Assembly (NCBI RefSeq): GCF_018257515.1
Contig: NZ_JAERJR010000002.1
Location: 310,001 to 374,000 of the forward strand
DNA length: 64,000 nt
DNA from: Tatumella sp. JGM118
GTDB lineage: Bacteria; Pseudomonadota; Gammaproteobacteria; Enterobacterales; Enterobacteriaceae
Direction: 5' to 3'
Made by a program: the position numbers and the translations under genes. Of the stretch, positions 54,793 to 64,000 are shown in pieces. Under the pieces are notes generated by a model, which was not told the origin of the DNA, searched no databases, and saw nothing but the letters and a program-made list of their open reading frames with translations. Within the stretch, counting starts at the first letter, position 1; each line of letters begins with the position of its first letter.

Positions 54793-55599
54793 ATGGAAAC
54801 CTTACTCGAAGTCCGCGATTTGTCGAAAACCTATCGCTATAAAACCGGCCTTTTCCGTCCTCAGCATGTGGATGCGGTCAGAAATGTCAGTTTTACCCTG
54901 CGTGAAAGGCAGACCCTCGCCATCATCGGCGAAAACGGCTCCGGTAAATCGACGCTGGCCAAAATGCTCAGTGGCATGATCGAACCCAGCGCGGGTGAAA
55001 TTATTATTAATAATCATCCGCTAAGCTTCGGGGATTACGGTTACCGTAGCCAGGTCATTCGCATGATCTTCCAGGACCCGGGCACTTCGCTGAATCCCAG
55101 ACAACGCGTCAGTCAGATCCTCGATCTGCCGTTGCGGCTGAATACGTCCCTGACCCCGGAGGAACGGGAAGCACGCATCATCGAAACCCTGCGTAAAGTC
55201 GGTCTGCTGCGGGATCATGCCGGCTATTACCCGCATATGCTGGCGCCGGGCCAGAAACAGCGCCTGGCACTGGCCAGAGCACTGATCCTCCAACCACGGG
55301 TCATTGTTGCCGATGAAGCTCTGGCCTCACTGGATATGACCATGCGGTCACAGCTGGTGAACCTGATGCTGGAATTACAGGACAGGGACGGACTATCGTT
55401 TATTTATGTCACTCAGCATATCGGCATGATGAAACACATCAGTGACTGTGTGATGGTCATGCACCAGGGAGAGGTGGTTGAGCGCGGCGGAACGGCCGAT
55501 GTGCTGGCCTCTCCGTTACATGATCTGACCAAACGGTTAATTCAGAGTCATTTCGGCGAGGCTCTGACCGCCGATGCCTGGCGAAGGAATGACCGTTAA
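54793..55599 (+). CDS. sapF: SapF, peptide ABC transporter ATPase
   Basis: A 268-residue ABC ATPase, the same length as E. coli. Walker A is GENGSGKS, the signature LAPGQKQRLALARAL, Walker B VIVADEALAS and the H-loop TQHIG. It is the last gene of the sap operon and powers the SapBC channel with SapD. Confidence 0.95.
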   Translation: METLLEVRDLSKTYRYKTGLFRPQHVDAVRNVSFTLRERQTLAIIGENGSGKSTLAKMLSGMIEPSAGEIIINNHPLSFGDYGYRSQVIRMIFQDPGTSLNPRQRVSQILDLPLRLNTSLTPEEREARIIETLRKVGLLRDHAGYYPHMLAPGQKQRLALARALILQPRVIVADEALASLDMTMRSQLVNLMLELQDRDGLSFIYVTQHIGMMKHISDCVMVMHQGEVVERGGTADVLASPLHDLTKRLIQSHFGEALTADAWRRNDR

Positions 55600-55740
55600 T
55601 TCACAGAATTACGTCCTGTTTCACCGTAACTTTACCTGATAACCCATTGTCGTGTTAGAATCCCCGGATTGAACATCGCGGACAGGTTGTTAATTATACA
55701 ATCGCCGCCGCCACAATAACTATTTTTAAGGATTACAGCT

Positions 55741-56529
55741 ATGGGTTTTCTTTCCGGTAAGCGCATTCTGATCACTGGCGTCGCCAGTAAATTGTCTATC
55801 GCATGGGGTATTGCCCAGGCAATGCACAAGCAGGGTGCGGAACTGGCATTCACTTACCAAAACGAAAAATTAAAAGCGCGTGTTGAAGAATTTGCCAAAG
55901 ATCTGGGTTCTGACATCGTGTTACCTTGCGATGTTGCTGAAGATGAAAGCATCAAAAGCCTGTTCACCGAACTGGAAAAAGTCTGGCCAAAATTTGACGG
56001 CTTTGTTCACTCTATCGGTTTCGCACCAGGCGACCAGTTAGATGGCGACTACGTAAATGCCGTGACCCGTGAAGGCTTTAAGATTGCCCACGATATCAGT
56101 GCCTACAGCTTTGTTGCGATGGCAAAAGAGTGCCGTGCGATGCTGAACCCGAATTCAGCACTGTTAACCCTGTCTTACCTGGGTGCAGAGCGCGCTATCC
56201 CTAACTACAACGTGATGGGTCTGGCGAAAGCCTCTCTGGAAGCCAACGTGCGTTACATGGCTAATGCGATGGGTCCTGAAAGCGTGCGTGTTAACGCCGT
56301 CTCTGCCGGCCCTATCCGTACGCTGGCGGCTTCCGGTATCAAAGATTTCCGTAAGATGCTGTCGCATTGTGAAGCGGTCACCCCGATCCGCCGTACCGTC
56401 ACCATCGAAGATGTGGGTAACTCTGCAGCCTTCCTGTGTTCTGACCTGGCCGGCGGCATCACCGGTGAAGTCGTTCACGTTGACGGTGGCTTCAGCATCG
56501 CCGCAATGAACGAACTGGAACTGAAATAA
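55741..56529 (+). CDS. fabI: FabI, enoyl-ACP reductase (NADH)
   Basis: A 262-residue atypical short-chain dehydrogenase. The catalytic Y156 and K163 and the substrate-side Y146 are present, and G93 (IGF at 92-94) sits at the triclosan-contact position. It reduces trans-2-enoyl-ACP in the last step of fatty-acid elongation. Codon choice is more biased than in neighbours, as expected for a highly expressed gene. AAGGATTACAGCT precedes the ATG. Confidence 0.98.
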   Translation: MGFLSGKRILITGVASKLSIAWGIAQAMHKQGAELAFTYQNEKLKARVEEFAKDLGSDIVLPCDVAEDESIKSLFTELEKVWPKFDGFVHSIGFAPGDQLDGDYVNAVTREGFKIAHDISAYSFVAMAKECRAMLNPNSALLTLSYLGAERAIPNYNVMGLAKASLEANVRYMANAMGPESVRVNAVSAGPIRTLAASGIKDFRKMLSHCEAVTPIRRTVTIEDVGNSAAFLCSDLAGGITGEVVHVDGGFSIAAMNELELK

Positions 56530-56539
56530 GTTCTGTCAG

Positions 56540-56564
56540 CAGGCGGTATCAACCGCCTGTTTTT
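56540..56564 (+). terminator. Intrinsic terminator after fabI
   Basis: A perfect 8-bp stem (CAGGCGGT / ACCGCCTG) with an ATCA loop is followed by TTTTTCTT, 11 bp past the fabI stop. Confidence 0.9.
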
Positions 56565-56722
56565 CTTCCTGCTTTTTTCTGCCACCGCCCCCCTGTTTAT
56601 ATATCTGCCCGTTATTAGTTAGTCTGTAACATTCCTTCTCCCTGAACCTTCTGTCAGCCACTATAGGCGCAGTGATTTTGCGCAGGCCCCCACGGGTCAG
56701 GCATGATATCAGAGGATTGTGT

Positions 56723-57721
56723 ATGGAATTACGACGTCATAACCATCCCACCGCAGGGGATAACAGCGAGCCCGTCTTACGCCCGTCCACCCCCGCCGTC
56801 TGTCACCGATCTCCTGCCGTCAGGCAGCACCGTGATCTTCTTGCCGGACTGGCACAGCACCCGGTGCCGGATAAAAAGTTTCGCCAGCCACTGCAGCCCT
56901 TATCCCGGCACTCTGCGGCAATCTACAGCAGGCTGTTCCCGGAAAGTCCCTGTCCTGAGCCACACGGCAGCCTCACCCTCTATGAACGTCTGACCATCGC
57001 ACTGACGGTCGCTCAGCTGACAGAAACCGGAGCCCTTAGCGACTTCTACGCGGAGTGGCTCAGCCCCTTACCGGGCCCCGCAGGGACCCGTGAAAATAAT
57101 CTGCGGCTGACCACGATCACCGAATATACCCGTTTACTGACCTGCTCCTCGGCAGCAACCCCCTCCCCGCAGCGGGCGGGCCTGCAGCAATCGGGCCTGA
57201 CTCTGGCGGATATCGTTACCCTGCACCAGTTATGCGGTTTCGTGGGCTGGCAGGCACAGTGGATTAGCGGAGTGATGACACTGGCGGCTGACGGAGTCAC
57301 ATCACATTACAGTAACCCCCCGCTCCCCCCCTATCCTGACCTGCTCCCCGGCGGGATCAGAGAGCCTTTAGCCAGGCTTAAGGTGTCCGGGCCCGTCACC
57401 GCCCGGCGTCACCTGTTGCGGGACATCAGGACTCTGGGCCAGCCATCGCTGAACGCGGAGATTATCGGTCAAGCCCCGGCGGCAGCCCGTGCCTGGCTGA
57501 TTCTGAGAGCGTTATCCGGCCCGACGGCCGATGCCGGTCACCTCTTTACAGAGAGTACTGCCGTGCCTCCTGATTTTCGCCGGCGGACTTCCCCGCTTTC
57601 CTGCCGTGAACTGGAGGCGCTGAAACGTCAGGATCGGAAAGCTGACGATCTGCTGTCGTTACTGGGCAGGATCGCCATGAATATCTGGGATTACCGGCTG
57701 ATTCAGCTGGCCGTCGTGTGA
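56723..57721 (+). CDS. yciW: YciW-like protein (carboxymuconolactone decarboxylase-type fold)
   Basis: A 332-residue protein from the ATG at 56723; an in-frame ATG lies at 56672, but the extra residues are unlike a conserved start. Two helical blocks, SLTLYERLTIALTVAQL (about 96-112) and LTLADIVTLHQLCGFVGWQAQW (about 160-180), resemble the AhpD/CMD-type arrangement of E. coli YciW, which lies between fabI and rnb. YciW is a putative oxidoreductase linked to cysteine metabolism. The N-terminal 70 residues are Pro/Arg-rich and poorly conserved. Its 3' end overlaps the convergent LysR gene by 19 bp. Confidence 0.7.
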   Translation: MELRRHNHPTAGDNSEPVLRPSTPAVCHRSPAVRQHRDLLAGLAQHPVPDKKFRQPLQPLSRHSAAIYSRLFPESPCPEPHGSLTLYERLTIALTVAQLTETGALSDFYAEWLSPLPGPAGTRENNLRLTTITEYTRLLTCSSAATPSPQRAGLQQSGLTLADIVTLHQLCGFVGWQAQWISGVMTLAADGVTSHYSNPPLPPYPDLLPGGIREPLARLKVSGPVTARRHLLRDIRTLGQPSLNAEIIGQAPAAARAWLILRALSGPTADAGHLFTESTAVPPDFRRRTSPLSCRELEALKRQDRKADDLLSLLGRIAMNIWDYRLIQLAVV

Positions 57722-58620
57722 GTCATGACCGGCAGCGCCCCGCGCGCTTCATCGAAGAAGTGCTGAACCAGGGGCGTGGCTTTACCCGCGCTGGCGATGA
57801 CCATCGCTCCCTGGCGGTTCATCGGTGGCATATCGACCGGGCTCTCCCCGAGCCCGTTCAGCATCGCCGGCAAAATATGACCTTTCGGGGCCAGCATCAC
57901 TCCCATACCGCGATGGACACTTTCCAGCAGTTGCGATACGGAAGCACTTTCGATAATGGTGCGGAAGGATAACCCTGCCTGCCGGAAGCCATTATCCAGA
58001 TAACGCCGGAAATAGCGGGTCTGTTCGGCCAGGCAGAGCGGCAATGCTGCCACCGTTGCCAGCGGCAACCGCTCACTGCCCGTCAGTTGCGCAAAGGTGT
58101 TGCGGCAATAGAGCGCCACCACGCCTTCGTCGGCAAAGAAGGCAGCCTGAAACTGTAACTGACGCAAGGTGATCAGTTCGAAAAAACCAAAAGCCACATC
58201 GACGGTGTGACCGTTGATCGCTTCCAGTAACTGGTCTGCACTCATCACATCAATCCGGTAATTAATTTCAGGATAGCGTGCCGATACCGCCTGTAAGACC
58301 CCGGTCAGTGAAATACTGCACTGCGGAACCACGCCCACCCGCAGTGTGCCCTGAATACCATGTTTCATGGCATCGACTTCCAGTTTCAGTCCCTGATACA
58401 CAGAGACCATTTCCCGCGCCCACGAGAGTACCCGTTCGCCTTCCGGCGTGAACCCGGAAAATGTATTAGTCCGGTTAATCAGAGAAACGCCCAGTTCATG
58501 CTCGAGGTTCTTCAGCCGCATGGAAAGTGTCGGCTGACTGACAAAACTGGCTTCGGCGGCCCGGCCAAAATGTTTTTCCTGTTCCAGGTTACACAAATAG
58601 ACCAGTTGTTTTAAATCCAT
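57703..58620 (-). CDS. LysR-type regulator, divergent from ydeP-like gene
   Basis: A 305-residue LysR-type regulator. MDLKQLVYLCNLEQEKHFGRAAEASFVSQPTLSMRLKNLE is the DNA-binding domain, with the effector domain from about 90. I start at 58620 because the family begins there; the frame runs 36 codons further with no homology. It is divergent from the molybdopterin oxidoreductase gene across about 240 bp, the usual layout for a regulator and its target. The inducer is unknown. Confidence 0.85.
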   Translation of the reverse strand: MDLKQLVYLCNLEQEKHFGRAAEASFVSQPTLSMRLKNLEHELGVSLINRTNTFSGFTPEGERVLSWAREMVSVYQGLKLEVDAMKHGIQGTLRVGVVPQCSISLTGVLQAVSARYPEINYRIDVMSADQLLEAINGHTVDVAFGFFELITLRQLQFQAAFFADEGVVALYCRNTFAQLTGSERLPLATVAALPLCLAEQTRYFRRYLDNGFRQAGLSFRTIIESASVSQLLESVHRGMGVMLAPKGHILPAMLNGLGESPVDMPPMNRQGAMVIASAGKATPLVQHFFDEARGALPVMTHTTAS

Positions 58621-58860
58621 GTGCTGTCCTTCCGGTACTAAAGCATCGATCATCTGCGTCGCTGACTGGCCCCGGGCGCAGCCGGGAGCGTATGAATTAA
58701 GGGTGGCCGCATTTAAGCCAGCTTGCAAGCGGCTGACGATAAACAGGCTCTATCGCTCGTTAATTGTAATCAATTAGACACCACGAAAACATAAAAGCAC
58801 AATTCTGTTCATATAATGAGTACAATTATTCAACATCACCTAACGGAAGCGGCATCCACT

Positions 58861-61170
58861 ATGAAATTTAAACGTCAGATTAAACCGTACCATGCGGCAG
58901 CCGGTGGCTGGGGTTCGCTGGAAGCCACGACCCGCTTCGTTTTTGACAGTAAAGCGGCACTTAAGAATATGCGCAACCTGATGCGTATGAATAAAGCCCG
59001 CGGGTTTGACTGTCCGGGCTGCGCCTGGGGCGATGATAATAAGAGTACCTTCAGTTTTTGCGAAAACGGTGCCAAAGCGGTGACCTGGGAAGCTACCCGC
59101 CGCACCGTTGACCCTGACTTTTTTGCACAGCATAGCGTCAGCCGCCTGTATGCCGAAAGCGACTATTTTCTGGAATATCAGGGAAGGTTAACCCACCCGC
59201 TCTCTTATAACCCGGAGACCGACCATTATGAACCCGTCAGCTGGGAAGATGCCTTTACTCTGATTGCTCAACATATTCATGCCATGGATAATCCGGACCA
59301 GATTGAACTATATACCTCCGGGCGCGCCAGTAATGAAGCCTCATGGTTATATCAGTTATTTGGCCGCATGCTGGGCACCAATAATTTCCCTGACTGCTCC
59401 AATATGTGTCATGAAGCCAGCGGTACCGGTCTGAAACGGAGTATTGGTGTCGGTAAAGGCACTATCCGGCTGGATGATTTTGACAGTGCGGATGCTATTT
59501 TTGTTTTCGGACAGAACCCCGGCACCAACCATCCGCGTATGCTGCACAGCTTACGTCATGCCGCCGATCACGGGGCGAAGATCGTTACCTTTAATACACT
59601 GCGTGAACGTGGCCTTGAACGGTTTGCCGACCCGCAGAATCCGCTGGAAGTGGTGACCCCGATGGCCGGGAAGATCAGTTCGTCTTATTACCAGCCCCGC
59701 CTCGGTGGCGATATGGCGGCCGTGCGCGGGATGGTAAAAGCCCTGCTGGAAGAGCATCGCCGCCAGCTGGCGCAGGGTGGCCAGGGTATTTTCGATATGC
59801 AGTTTATCAGTGAACACACCCACGGGGTGGAAGCCTATCTGGCGGCGGTGGATGCGAGCGGCTGGGAGATGATTATTGCCGGGTCCGGCCTTTCCGAAGA
59901 GGAGCTGCGCCAGGCGGCGGCTATCTATCAGCACTCAGAACGGGTGATTTGTACCTGGGCGATGGGCATCACTCAGCATAAACATTCGGTCGATACTGTA
60001 CGTGAGATCGCCAACCTGCAACTGTTGTTCGGCCAGCTCGGGAAAAAAGGGGCCGGCCTGTGTCCGGTACGCGGGCACAGTAATGTGCAGGGAAACCGGA
60101 CCATGGGCATCGACGAAAAGCCCGGCGCCCCGTTTCTGGACGCGCTGGGCGCGCATTTCGGTTTCGAACCGCCGCGCCGCGCCGGGCATAGCACCGTGGA
60201 AGCCATCGAAGCCATGCTGCGTGATGAAATTCGTGTACTGATCACCCTCGGCGGAAACCTGGCGGCGGCGGCACCGGATTCCCCGCGCACCGAAGAAGCG
60301 ATCCAACGCTGCGGTCTGACCGTACATATCAGTACCAAGCTGAACCGCACGCACCTGGTCCCGGGCTATGAGAACAGCCTGATATTACCGACCCTGGGCC
60401 GTACCGAACGGGATATGCAGCGCAGCGGCTCTCAGTTTATTACGGTTGAGGATTCTTTCAGCATGGTCCATGCCTCTGAAGGTGTCGGTATTCCGCTGTC
60501 AGAGCATCAGCGTTCCGAAACCGCCATCGTGGCCGGGATAGCCAATGCCGTGCTCGGCAGAGAAAAAGCCGACTGGCAAGGCATGGCCGACGACTACTCG
60601 ATTATCCGTGACCATATTGCCGCCACCCTGCCGGGTTTTGACGATTTTAATCAGAAATGCGAGCAACCCGGCGGATTCTATCTGGGGAATGCCGCTGCCC
60701 GGCATGTGTTCGGGACCCCGTCGGGGAAAGCCGAATTCAGTGCTGCCCCTCTGCCGGGAACACTGTTCCCGCAGCTTGGCGACGCGACGGTGCCTTTTGT
60801 TTTACAGACACTCCGTTCTCATGACCAGTACAACACCACCATCTATGGGCTGGATGATCGCTATCGGGGGGTTTACGGCCAGCGCAGGGTGGTATTTATT
60901 CATCCGGAAGATATGGCTGAACAAGGGATGCACGAAGGCGACCAGGTGGATATCGAAACCCTGTGGAATGATGGCATTACCCGGCAGGTGCACGGCTTTG
61001 TGCTGGTGCCCTATAACATCCCCCGCGGTAACCTGGCGGCGTATTATCCGGAGACGAACCCGCTGGTCCCGTTATCCAGTTACGGGGATGACAGCGGTAC
61101 GCCAACCTCTAAGTCGATACCGGTGAAACTGGCCCTCACCCGGCAGCAGCCGTCATTACGTATCGCCTGA
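58861..61170 (+). CDS. ydeP: YdeP-like molybdopterin oxidoreductase (FdhF family)
   Basis: A 769-residue protein of the formate dehydrogenase alpha/FdhF group. The N-terminal GGWGSL and [10 protein letters not shown] region lacks the full CxxCxxxC cluster motif of true formate dehydrogenases, as in E. coli YdeP. Molybdopterin-binding segments include [50 protein letters not shown] and [24 protein letters not shown]. YdeP is linked to acid resistance; the substrate is unknown. The start at 58861 aligns with YdeP, while an upstream ATG at 58816 would add 15 residues. The placement next to rnb is not that of E. coli. Confidence 0.88.
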   Translation: MKFKRQIKPYHAAAGGWGSLEATTRFVFDSKAALKNMRNLMRMNKARGFDCPGCAWGDDNKSTFSFCENGAKAVTWEATRRTVDPDFFAQHSVSRLYAESDYFLEYQGRLTHPLSYNPETDHYEPVSWEDAFTLIAQHIHAMDNPDQIELYTSGRASNEASWLYQLFGRMLGTNNFPDCSNMCHEASGTGLKRSIGVGKGTIRLDDFDSADAIFVFGQNPGTNHPRMLHSLRHAADHGAKIVTFNTLRERGLERFADPQNPLEVVTPMAGKISSSYYQPRLGGDMAAVRGMVKALLEEHRRQLAQGGQGIFDMQFISEHTHGVEAYLAAVDASGWEMIIAGSGLSEEELRQAAAIYQHSERVICTWAMGITQHKHSVDTVREIANLQLLFGQLGKKGAGLCPVRGHSNVQGNRTMGIDEKPGAPFLDALGAHFGFEPPRRAGHSTVEAIEAMLRDEIRVLITLGGNLAAAAPDSPRTEEAIQRCGLTVHISTKLNRTHLVPGYENSLILPTLGRTERDMQRSGSQFITVEDSFSMVHASEGVGIPLSEHQRSETAIVAGIANAVLGREKADWQGMADDYSIIRDHIAATLPGFDDFNQKCEQPGGFYLGNAAARHVFGTPSGKAEFSAAPLPGTLFPQLGDATVPFVLQTLRSHDQYNTTIYGLDDRYRGVYGQRRVVFIHPEDMAEQGMHEGDQVDIETLWNDGITRQVHGFVLVPYNIPRGNLAAYYPETNPLVPLSSYGDDSGTPTSKSIPVKLALTRQQPSLRIA

Positions 61171-61298
61171 GGAAAAATCACGCAGAAAAGCCGGGGGATG
61201 AGTCCGGCTTTTTTTATCTTTCTCGGTTTGGCTATTGCCCGGCAGCGATGATTCGCGTAAAACTGTCAGCCGCTGTTAGGCCACGAAACTATAAAATT

Positions 61299-63233
61299 AT
61301 GTTCCAGGATAACCCGCTGCTGTCGCAGCTGAAAGAAACACTTCATGCACAAACTCCCCGCGCGGAAGGTGTGGTAAAAGGTACCGATAAAGGCTTTGGC
61401 TTCCTGGAAGTCGATGCCCAGAAAAGTTACTTTATTCCGCCGCCGCAGATGAAAAAAGTGATGCATGGCGACCGTGTGGTTGCTGTCATCCAGACCAATA
61501 ACGGAAAAGAAAGTGCCGAACCGGAAACCCTGGTGGAGCCCTTCCTGAGCCGTTTTGTCGGTCGCGTCCAGAAAAAAGATGACCGGTTATCGATTATTCC
61601 CGATCATCCGCTGCTGAAAGATGCCATTTCCTGCCGGCCCGCCCGTCACCTGGAACATGAATTTCAGGCCGGAGACTGGGCGGTGGCTGAGATGCGTCGT
61701 CACCCGTTAAAAGGTGACCGTAGTTTTTATGCCGAACTGACCGGGTTTATTACCTTCGCTGAGGATCATCTGGCCCCGTGGTGGGTGACACTGTCACGCC
61801 ACAATCTGGAACGTGAAGCGCCGGACGTTGGCTTCGGTGAGATGCTCGATGAACAGTTGACCCGTGAAGATCTTACCGCGCTGGAATTTATCACCATCGA
61901 TAGTGCCAGTACGGAAGATATGGACGACGCCCTGTACACCGAAGAACTCCCGGACGGTAAGCTTCGTCTGACGGTGGCCATTGCCGACCCCACCGCCTAC
62001 GTCCCGCAAGGCAGTGAGCTGGATAAACTTGCCGCACAGCGCGCATTTACCAACTATCTGCCGGGCTTTAACATTCCGATGCTGCCACGTGAGCTGTCTG
62101 ATGATGTCTGCTCACTGCGTCCCGGCGTACGCCGCCCGGTACTGGCCTGTCATATCGTTATTGATAAAGACGGTACACCGGAAGCGGAGACCCGTTTCTT
62201 TGCCGCATGGATCGAATCAAAAGCCAAACTGGCTTATGACGATGTTTCCGACTGGCTGGAAAATAGCGGTGACTGGCAGCCTGCCAGCGATGCGATAGCT
62301 CAGCAGATCACCCTGCTGCAACGTTTTTGCCTGGCCCGTAATGAATGGCGCCGTAAGCATGCCCTGGTATTCAAAGACCGTCCGGATTACCGCTTTATTC
62401 TGGGTGAGAAAGGCGAAGTACTGAAAATCGTTGCAGAGCCACGCCGCATTGCTAACCGCATGATCGAAGAAGCGATGATCACCGCCAATATCTGCGCGGC
62501 TAACGTGCTGGGTGAGGCGCTGGGCTTTGGTATCTACAATGTCCATGCGGGCTTTGATGAAGCGAATGCCGAACAGGTGACCGGGGTTCTTGCGGGTCAT
62601 GGCATTACGGTCGATCCTAAAGAGATCGCGACCCTGGAAGGCTTTAAGGTGATGCGCCGCGAGCTGGACAGTATGCCGACCCAGTATCTGGATAGCCGTA
62701 TCCGTCGCTTCCAGTCATTCGCCGAAATCAGCACCAAACCAGGCCCCCATTTTGGTCTGGGGCTGGAAGCCTATGCCACCTGGACCTCGCCTATCCGTAA
62801 ATATGGTGACATGATCAACCATCGTTTACTGAAGGCGATTATTCTGGGCCAGCAGGCTGAACTGCCGGCAGAAGAGCTGACCACCATTATGGGTGAGCGT
62901 CGCCGTCTGAATCGCATGGCGGAACGGGATGTCGGGGACTGGTTATATGCCCGTTATCTGGCCCCCTATGCCGGTACCGACCAGAAGTTTGCGGCAGAAA
63001 TCATTGATATTTCGCGCGGCGGTATGCGTGTCCGTCTGACGGACATTGGTGCCGTAGCCTTTATCCCGGCGCCGTTTATCCACAGTGTGCGTGATGAACT
63101 GGTGTGCAGCCAGGATAGCGGCACCGTACAGATCAAGGGTGAAGAGCGCTATCGCGTGACAGATCTTATTGAAGTCACCATTGCAGAAGTCCGTATGGAA
63201 AACCGCAATGTAGTCGCCCGTCCGGTCGTCTGA
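61299..63233 (+). CDS. rnb: RNase II
   Basis: A 644-residue exoribonuclease, the same length as E. coli RNase II. Two N-terminal cold-shock domains are followed by the RNB catalytic domain with metal ligands D201, D207, D209 and D210 ([11 protein letters not shown]) and a C-terminal S1 domain. It degrades single-stranded RNA 3' to 5'. The start [12 protein letters not shown] at 61299 is that of the family; the frame extends 17 codons upstream. Confidence 0.97.
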   Translation: MFQDNPLLSQLKETLHAQTPRAEGVVKGTDKGFGFLEVDAQKSYFIPPPQMKKVMHGDRVVAVIQTNNGKESAEPETLVEPFLSRFVGRVQKKDDRLSIIPDHPLLKDAISCRPARHLEHEFQAGDWAVAEMRRHPLKGDRSFYAELTGFITFAEDHLAPWWVTLSRHNLEREAPDVGFGEMLDEQLTREDLTALEFITIDSASTEDMDDALYTEELPDGKLRLTVAIADPTAYVPQGSELDKLAAQRAFTNYLPGFNIPMLPRELSDDVCSLRPGVRRPVLACHIVIDKDGTPEAETRFFAAWIESKAKLAYDDVSDWLENSGDWQPASDAIAQQITLLQRFCLARNEWRRKHALVFKDRPDYRFILGEKGEVLKIVAEPRRIANRMIEEAMITANICAANVLGEALGFGIYNVHAGFDEANAEQVTGVLAGHGITVDPKEIATLEGFKVMRRELDSMPTQYLDSRIRRFQSFAEISTKPGPHFGLGLEAYATWTSPIRKYGDMINHRLLKAIILGQQAELPAEELTTIMGERRRLNRMAERDVGDWLYARYLAPYAGTDQKFAAEIIDISRGGMRVRLTDIGAVAFIPAPFIHSVRDELVCSQDSGTVQIKGEERYRVTDLIEVTIAEVRMENRNVVARPVV

Positions 63234-63240
63234 TGACCGC

Positions 63241-63270
63241 AGCATACTCCCTGCGGGGAGTATGCTCTTT
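63241..63270 (+). terminator. Intrinsic terminator after rnb
   Basis: A perfect 11-bp stem (AGCATACTCCC / GGGAGTATGCT) with a TGCG loop is followed by CTTTTCTTC, 7 bp after the rnb stop. Confidence 0.9.
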
Positions 63271-63492
63271 TCTTCTTTGCTCCCTGTCTCTGACCGTTAA
63301 CGGCCCTGCCGTGACTTCCTCGATGTTGCCTTTTACTGTGATTCTCCTTAACAGTTTACCGCGTTGCTGGCCCACCCGACGGTTAAAAGACCGGCAAGGC
63401 ATGACTGCGGATCTCAATGGGGCCGCTGAATGACGGCCGGGAAGCCCCGACGCCTCCGAAAAGCAGACCTTTCCCCGGATTTGCAAAAAGAT

Positions 63493-63506
63493 TCAGAATA
63501 TTCACG
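63493..63506 (+). promoter_or_regulatory. RcsB-box-like site upstream of osmB
   Basis: TCAGAATATTCACG matches the RcsAB-type consensus TAAGAATATTCCTA at 10 of 14 positions. E. coli osmB is RcsB-activated. The site lies about 150 bp before osmB in the 425-bp gap after rnb, which contains no gene. Confidence 0.35.
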
Positions 63507-63658
63507 CTATTCCTGTCCGCGGTTTTCGCTGTACTCTCTCAGGCAACGGCTGCCGGATGGCCGTCATCCCTGCGACGGGCCGTTATCCGGTCCATCACAG
63601 GTTACAAGATTTTAGTCGTTTTATTCGCCGTCAACGGCAATAAACTGAGGAGCTGACC

Positions 63659-63874
63659 GTGATCATCACAAAAAAAACGATAACGTCGATGATTGTTATC
63701 ACACTGCTGGTCGGAAGTGTTACCGGATGTTCTAACTGGTCAAAACGGGACAGACATACCGCTCTGGGCGCCGGGATCGGCGCTATCGGCGGGAATATAC
63801 TGACGGGCGGGAGTACTCTGGGGACCTTAGGGGGTGCAGCCGTAGGTGGCGTTGTCGGCCATCAGACGCACTGA
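63659..63874 (+). CDS. osmB: OsmB, osmotically inducible lipoprotein
   Basis: A 71-residue lipoprotein (E. coli OsmB has 72). The signal sequence leads to VTGC-SNWSKRDRHTA, then a glycine-zipper repeat (GAGIGAIGG and GGAAVGGVVGHQ). It starts with GTG at 63659, preceded by GAGGAGCTGACC; no ATG is available in frame. It is induced by high osmolarity and stationary phase in E. coli. Confidence 0.93.
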   Translation: MIITKKTITSMIVITLLVGSVTGCSNWSKRDRHTALGAGIGAIGGNILTGGSTLGTLGGAAVGGVVGHQTH

Positions 63875-63885
63875 TCCTATGCGGA

Positions 63886-63912
63886 AAAAGGGCCAGTCAT
63901 GGCCCTTTTTTT
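63886..63912. terminator. Bidirectional terminator between osmB and yciH
   Basis: GGGCCA / TGGCCC with a 4-base loop is flanked by A5 on the left and T7 on the right, so it can terminate both convergent genes. Confidence 0.9.
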
Positions 63913-63924
63913 ATGGCAGAGAGA

Positions 63925-64000
63925 TCAGCCACCCGCGAGTTTGACTGTTAACCCTTTGGCTTCCAGCAGCGATTTCAGTAAATCGCGCTTATCCCCCTGA
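63925..64000 (-). CDS. yciH: YciH (SUI1/eIF1-like), C-terminal 24 residues only
   Basis: The window edge cuts the gene. The visible end, GDKRDLLKSLLEAKGLTVKLAGG, matches the C-terminus of E. coli YciH, an eIF1-fold protein that affects start-codon selection. The position next to osmB agrees with E. coli. Confidence 0.88.
   Translation of the reverse strand, partial: QGDKRDLLKSLLEAKGLTVKLAGG

Overview
The window is an enterobacterial chromosome segment. Nearly every protein has a recognisable E. coli K-12 counterpart, and the order broadly follows the E. coli terminus-proximal arc (ydfG, ynfB/D/K, mlc-ynfLM, asr-ydgD, ydgHI, rstAB, fnr-uspE, hrpA-azoR, ydbH, ldhA, ttcA-fnrS-zntB, mppA-tpx-tyrR, psp, sap, fabI-yciW-rnb-osmB-yciH). 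Many K-12 neighbours are missing (ydbL, hslJ, ogt, folM, dbpA, tus), and several genes differ enough to point to another family, probably Erwiniaceae (Tatumella/Pantoea-like). The genus is a guess from memory of gene content. No rRNA, tRNA, CRISPR array, phage module or intact transposase gene was seen.

Layout. 1-2.6 kb: purine salvage (xdhA, guaD), with a pair of palindromic operator-like sites upstream. 3-4.5 kb: ydfG and two small secreted proteins. 4.6-11 kb: bioD2, mlc, the ynfL/ynfM pair, cytochrome b561 and SotB. 11-14.4 kb: yegP-like, smrA, fnr, uspE. 14.7-23 kb: ydgH, ydgI, the rstAB two-component system coupled to an M32 carboxypeptidase, then asr (with an RstA-box-like site), ydgU and ydgD. 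23.05-24.76 kb: an inserted cassette. 24.8-37.6 kb: hrpA, azoR, ynbE-ydbH, ldhA, a DUF333 lipoprotein, a flavodoxin-like protein, repeat-rich non-coding stretches and ttcA. 37.8 kb: the FNR-activated small RNA FnrS. 38-43 kb: zntB, mppA, tpx, tyrR. 43.3-48.5 kb: ycjF-ycjX-pspDCBA with divergent pspF and a perfect sigma-54 promoter. 49-55.6 kb: the sap peptide transporter operon, split between sapB and sapC. 55.7-64 kb: fabI, a YciW-like protein, a LysR/YdeP-like oxidoreductase pair, rnb, osmB and the end of yciH.

The most interesting object is the 1.7-kb cassette directly after the ydgD stop codon. It is bounded by inverted 33-38 bp ends of Tn3-family type and flanked by a perfect 5-bp duplication (GTAAA), but it encodes no transposase. 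It carries a third, internal Tn3-type end fused to a fragment of a ColE1-type replication control region (RNA I stem-loops plus the RNA II promoter). It also holds a frameshifted gene, a small membrane-anchored partner gene and a candidate Xer recombination site. It reads as plasmid-derived cargo mobilised between transposon ends.

Other notable points are: the sap operon interrupted by an antisense lipoprotein gene; ydbH-ynbE without the ydbL chaperone gene; several intergenic short and long tandem repeats; an 11-G tract within a perfect inverted repeat; triplicated 13-bp units in the pspA leader; and twin operators 21 bp apart upstream of guaD. Three global circuits are visible locally: FNR to FnrS, RstA to asr, and PspF to pspA.
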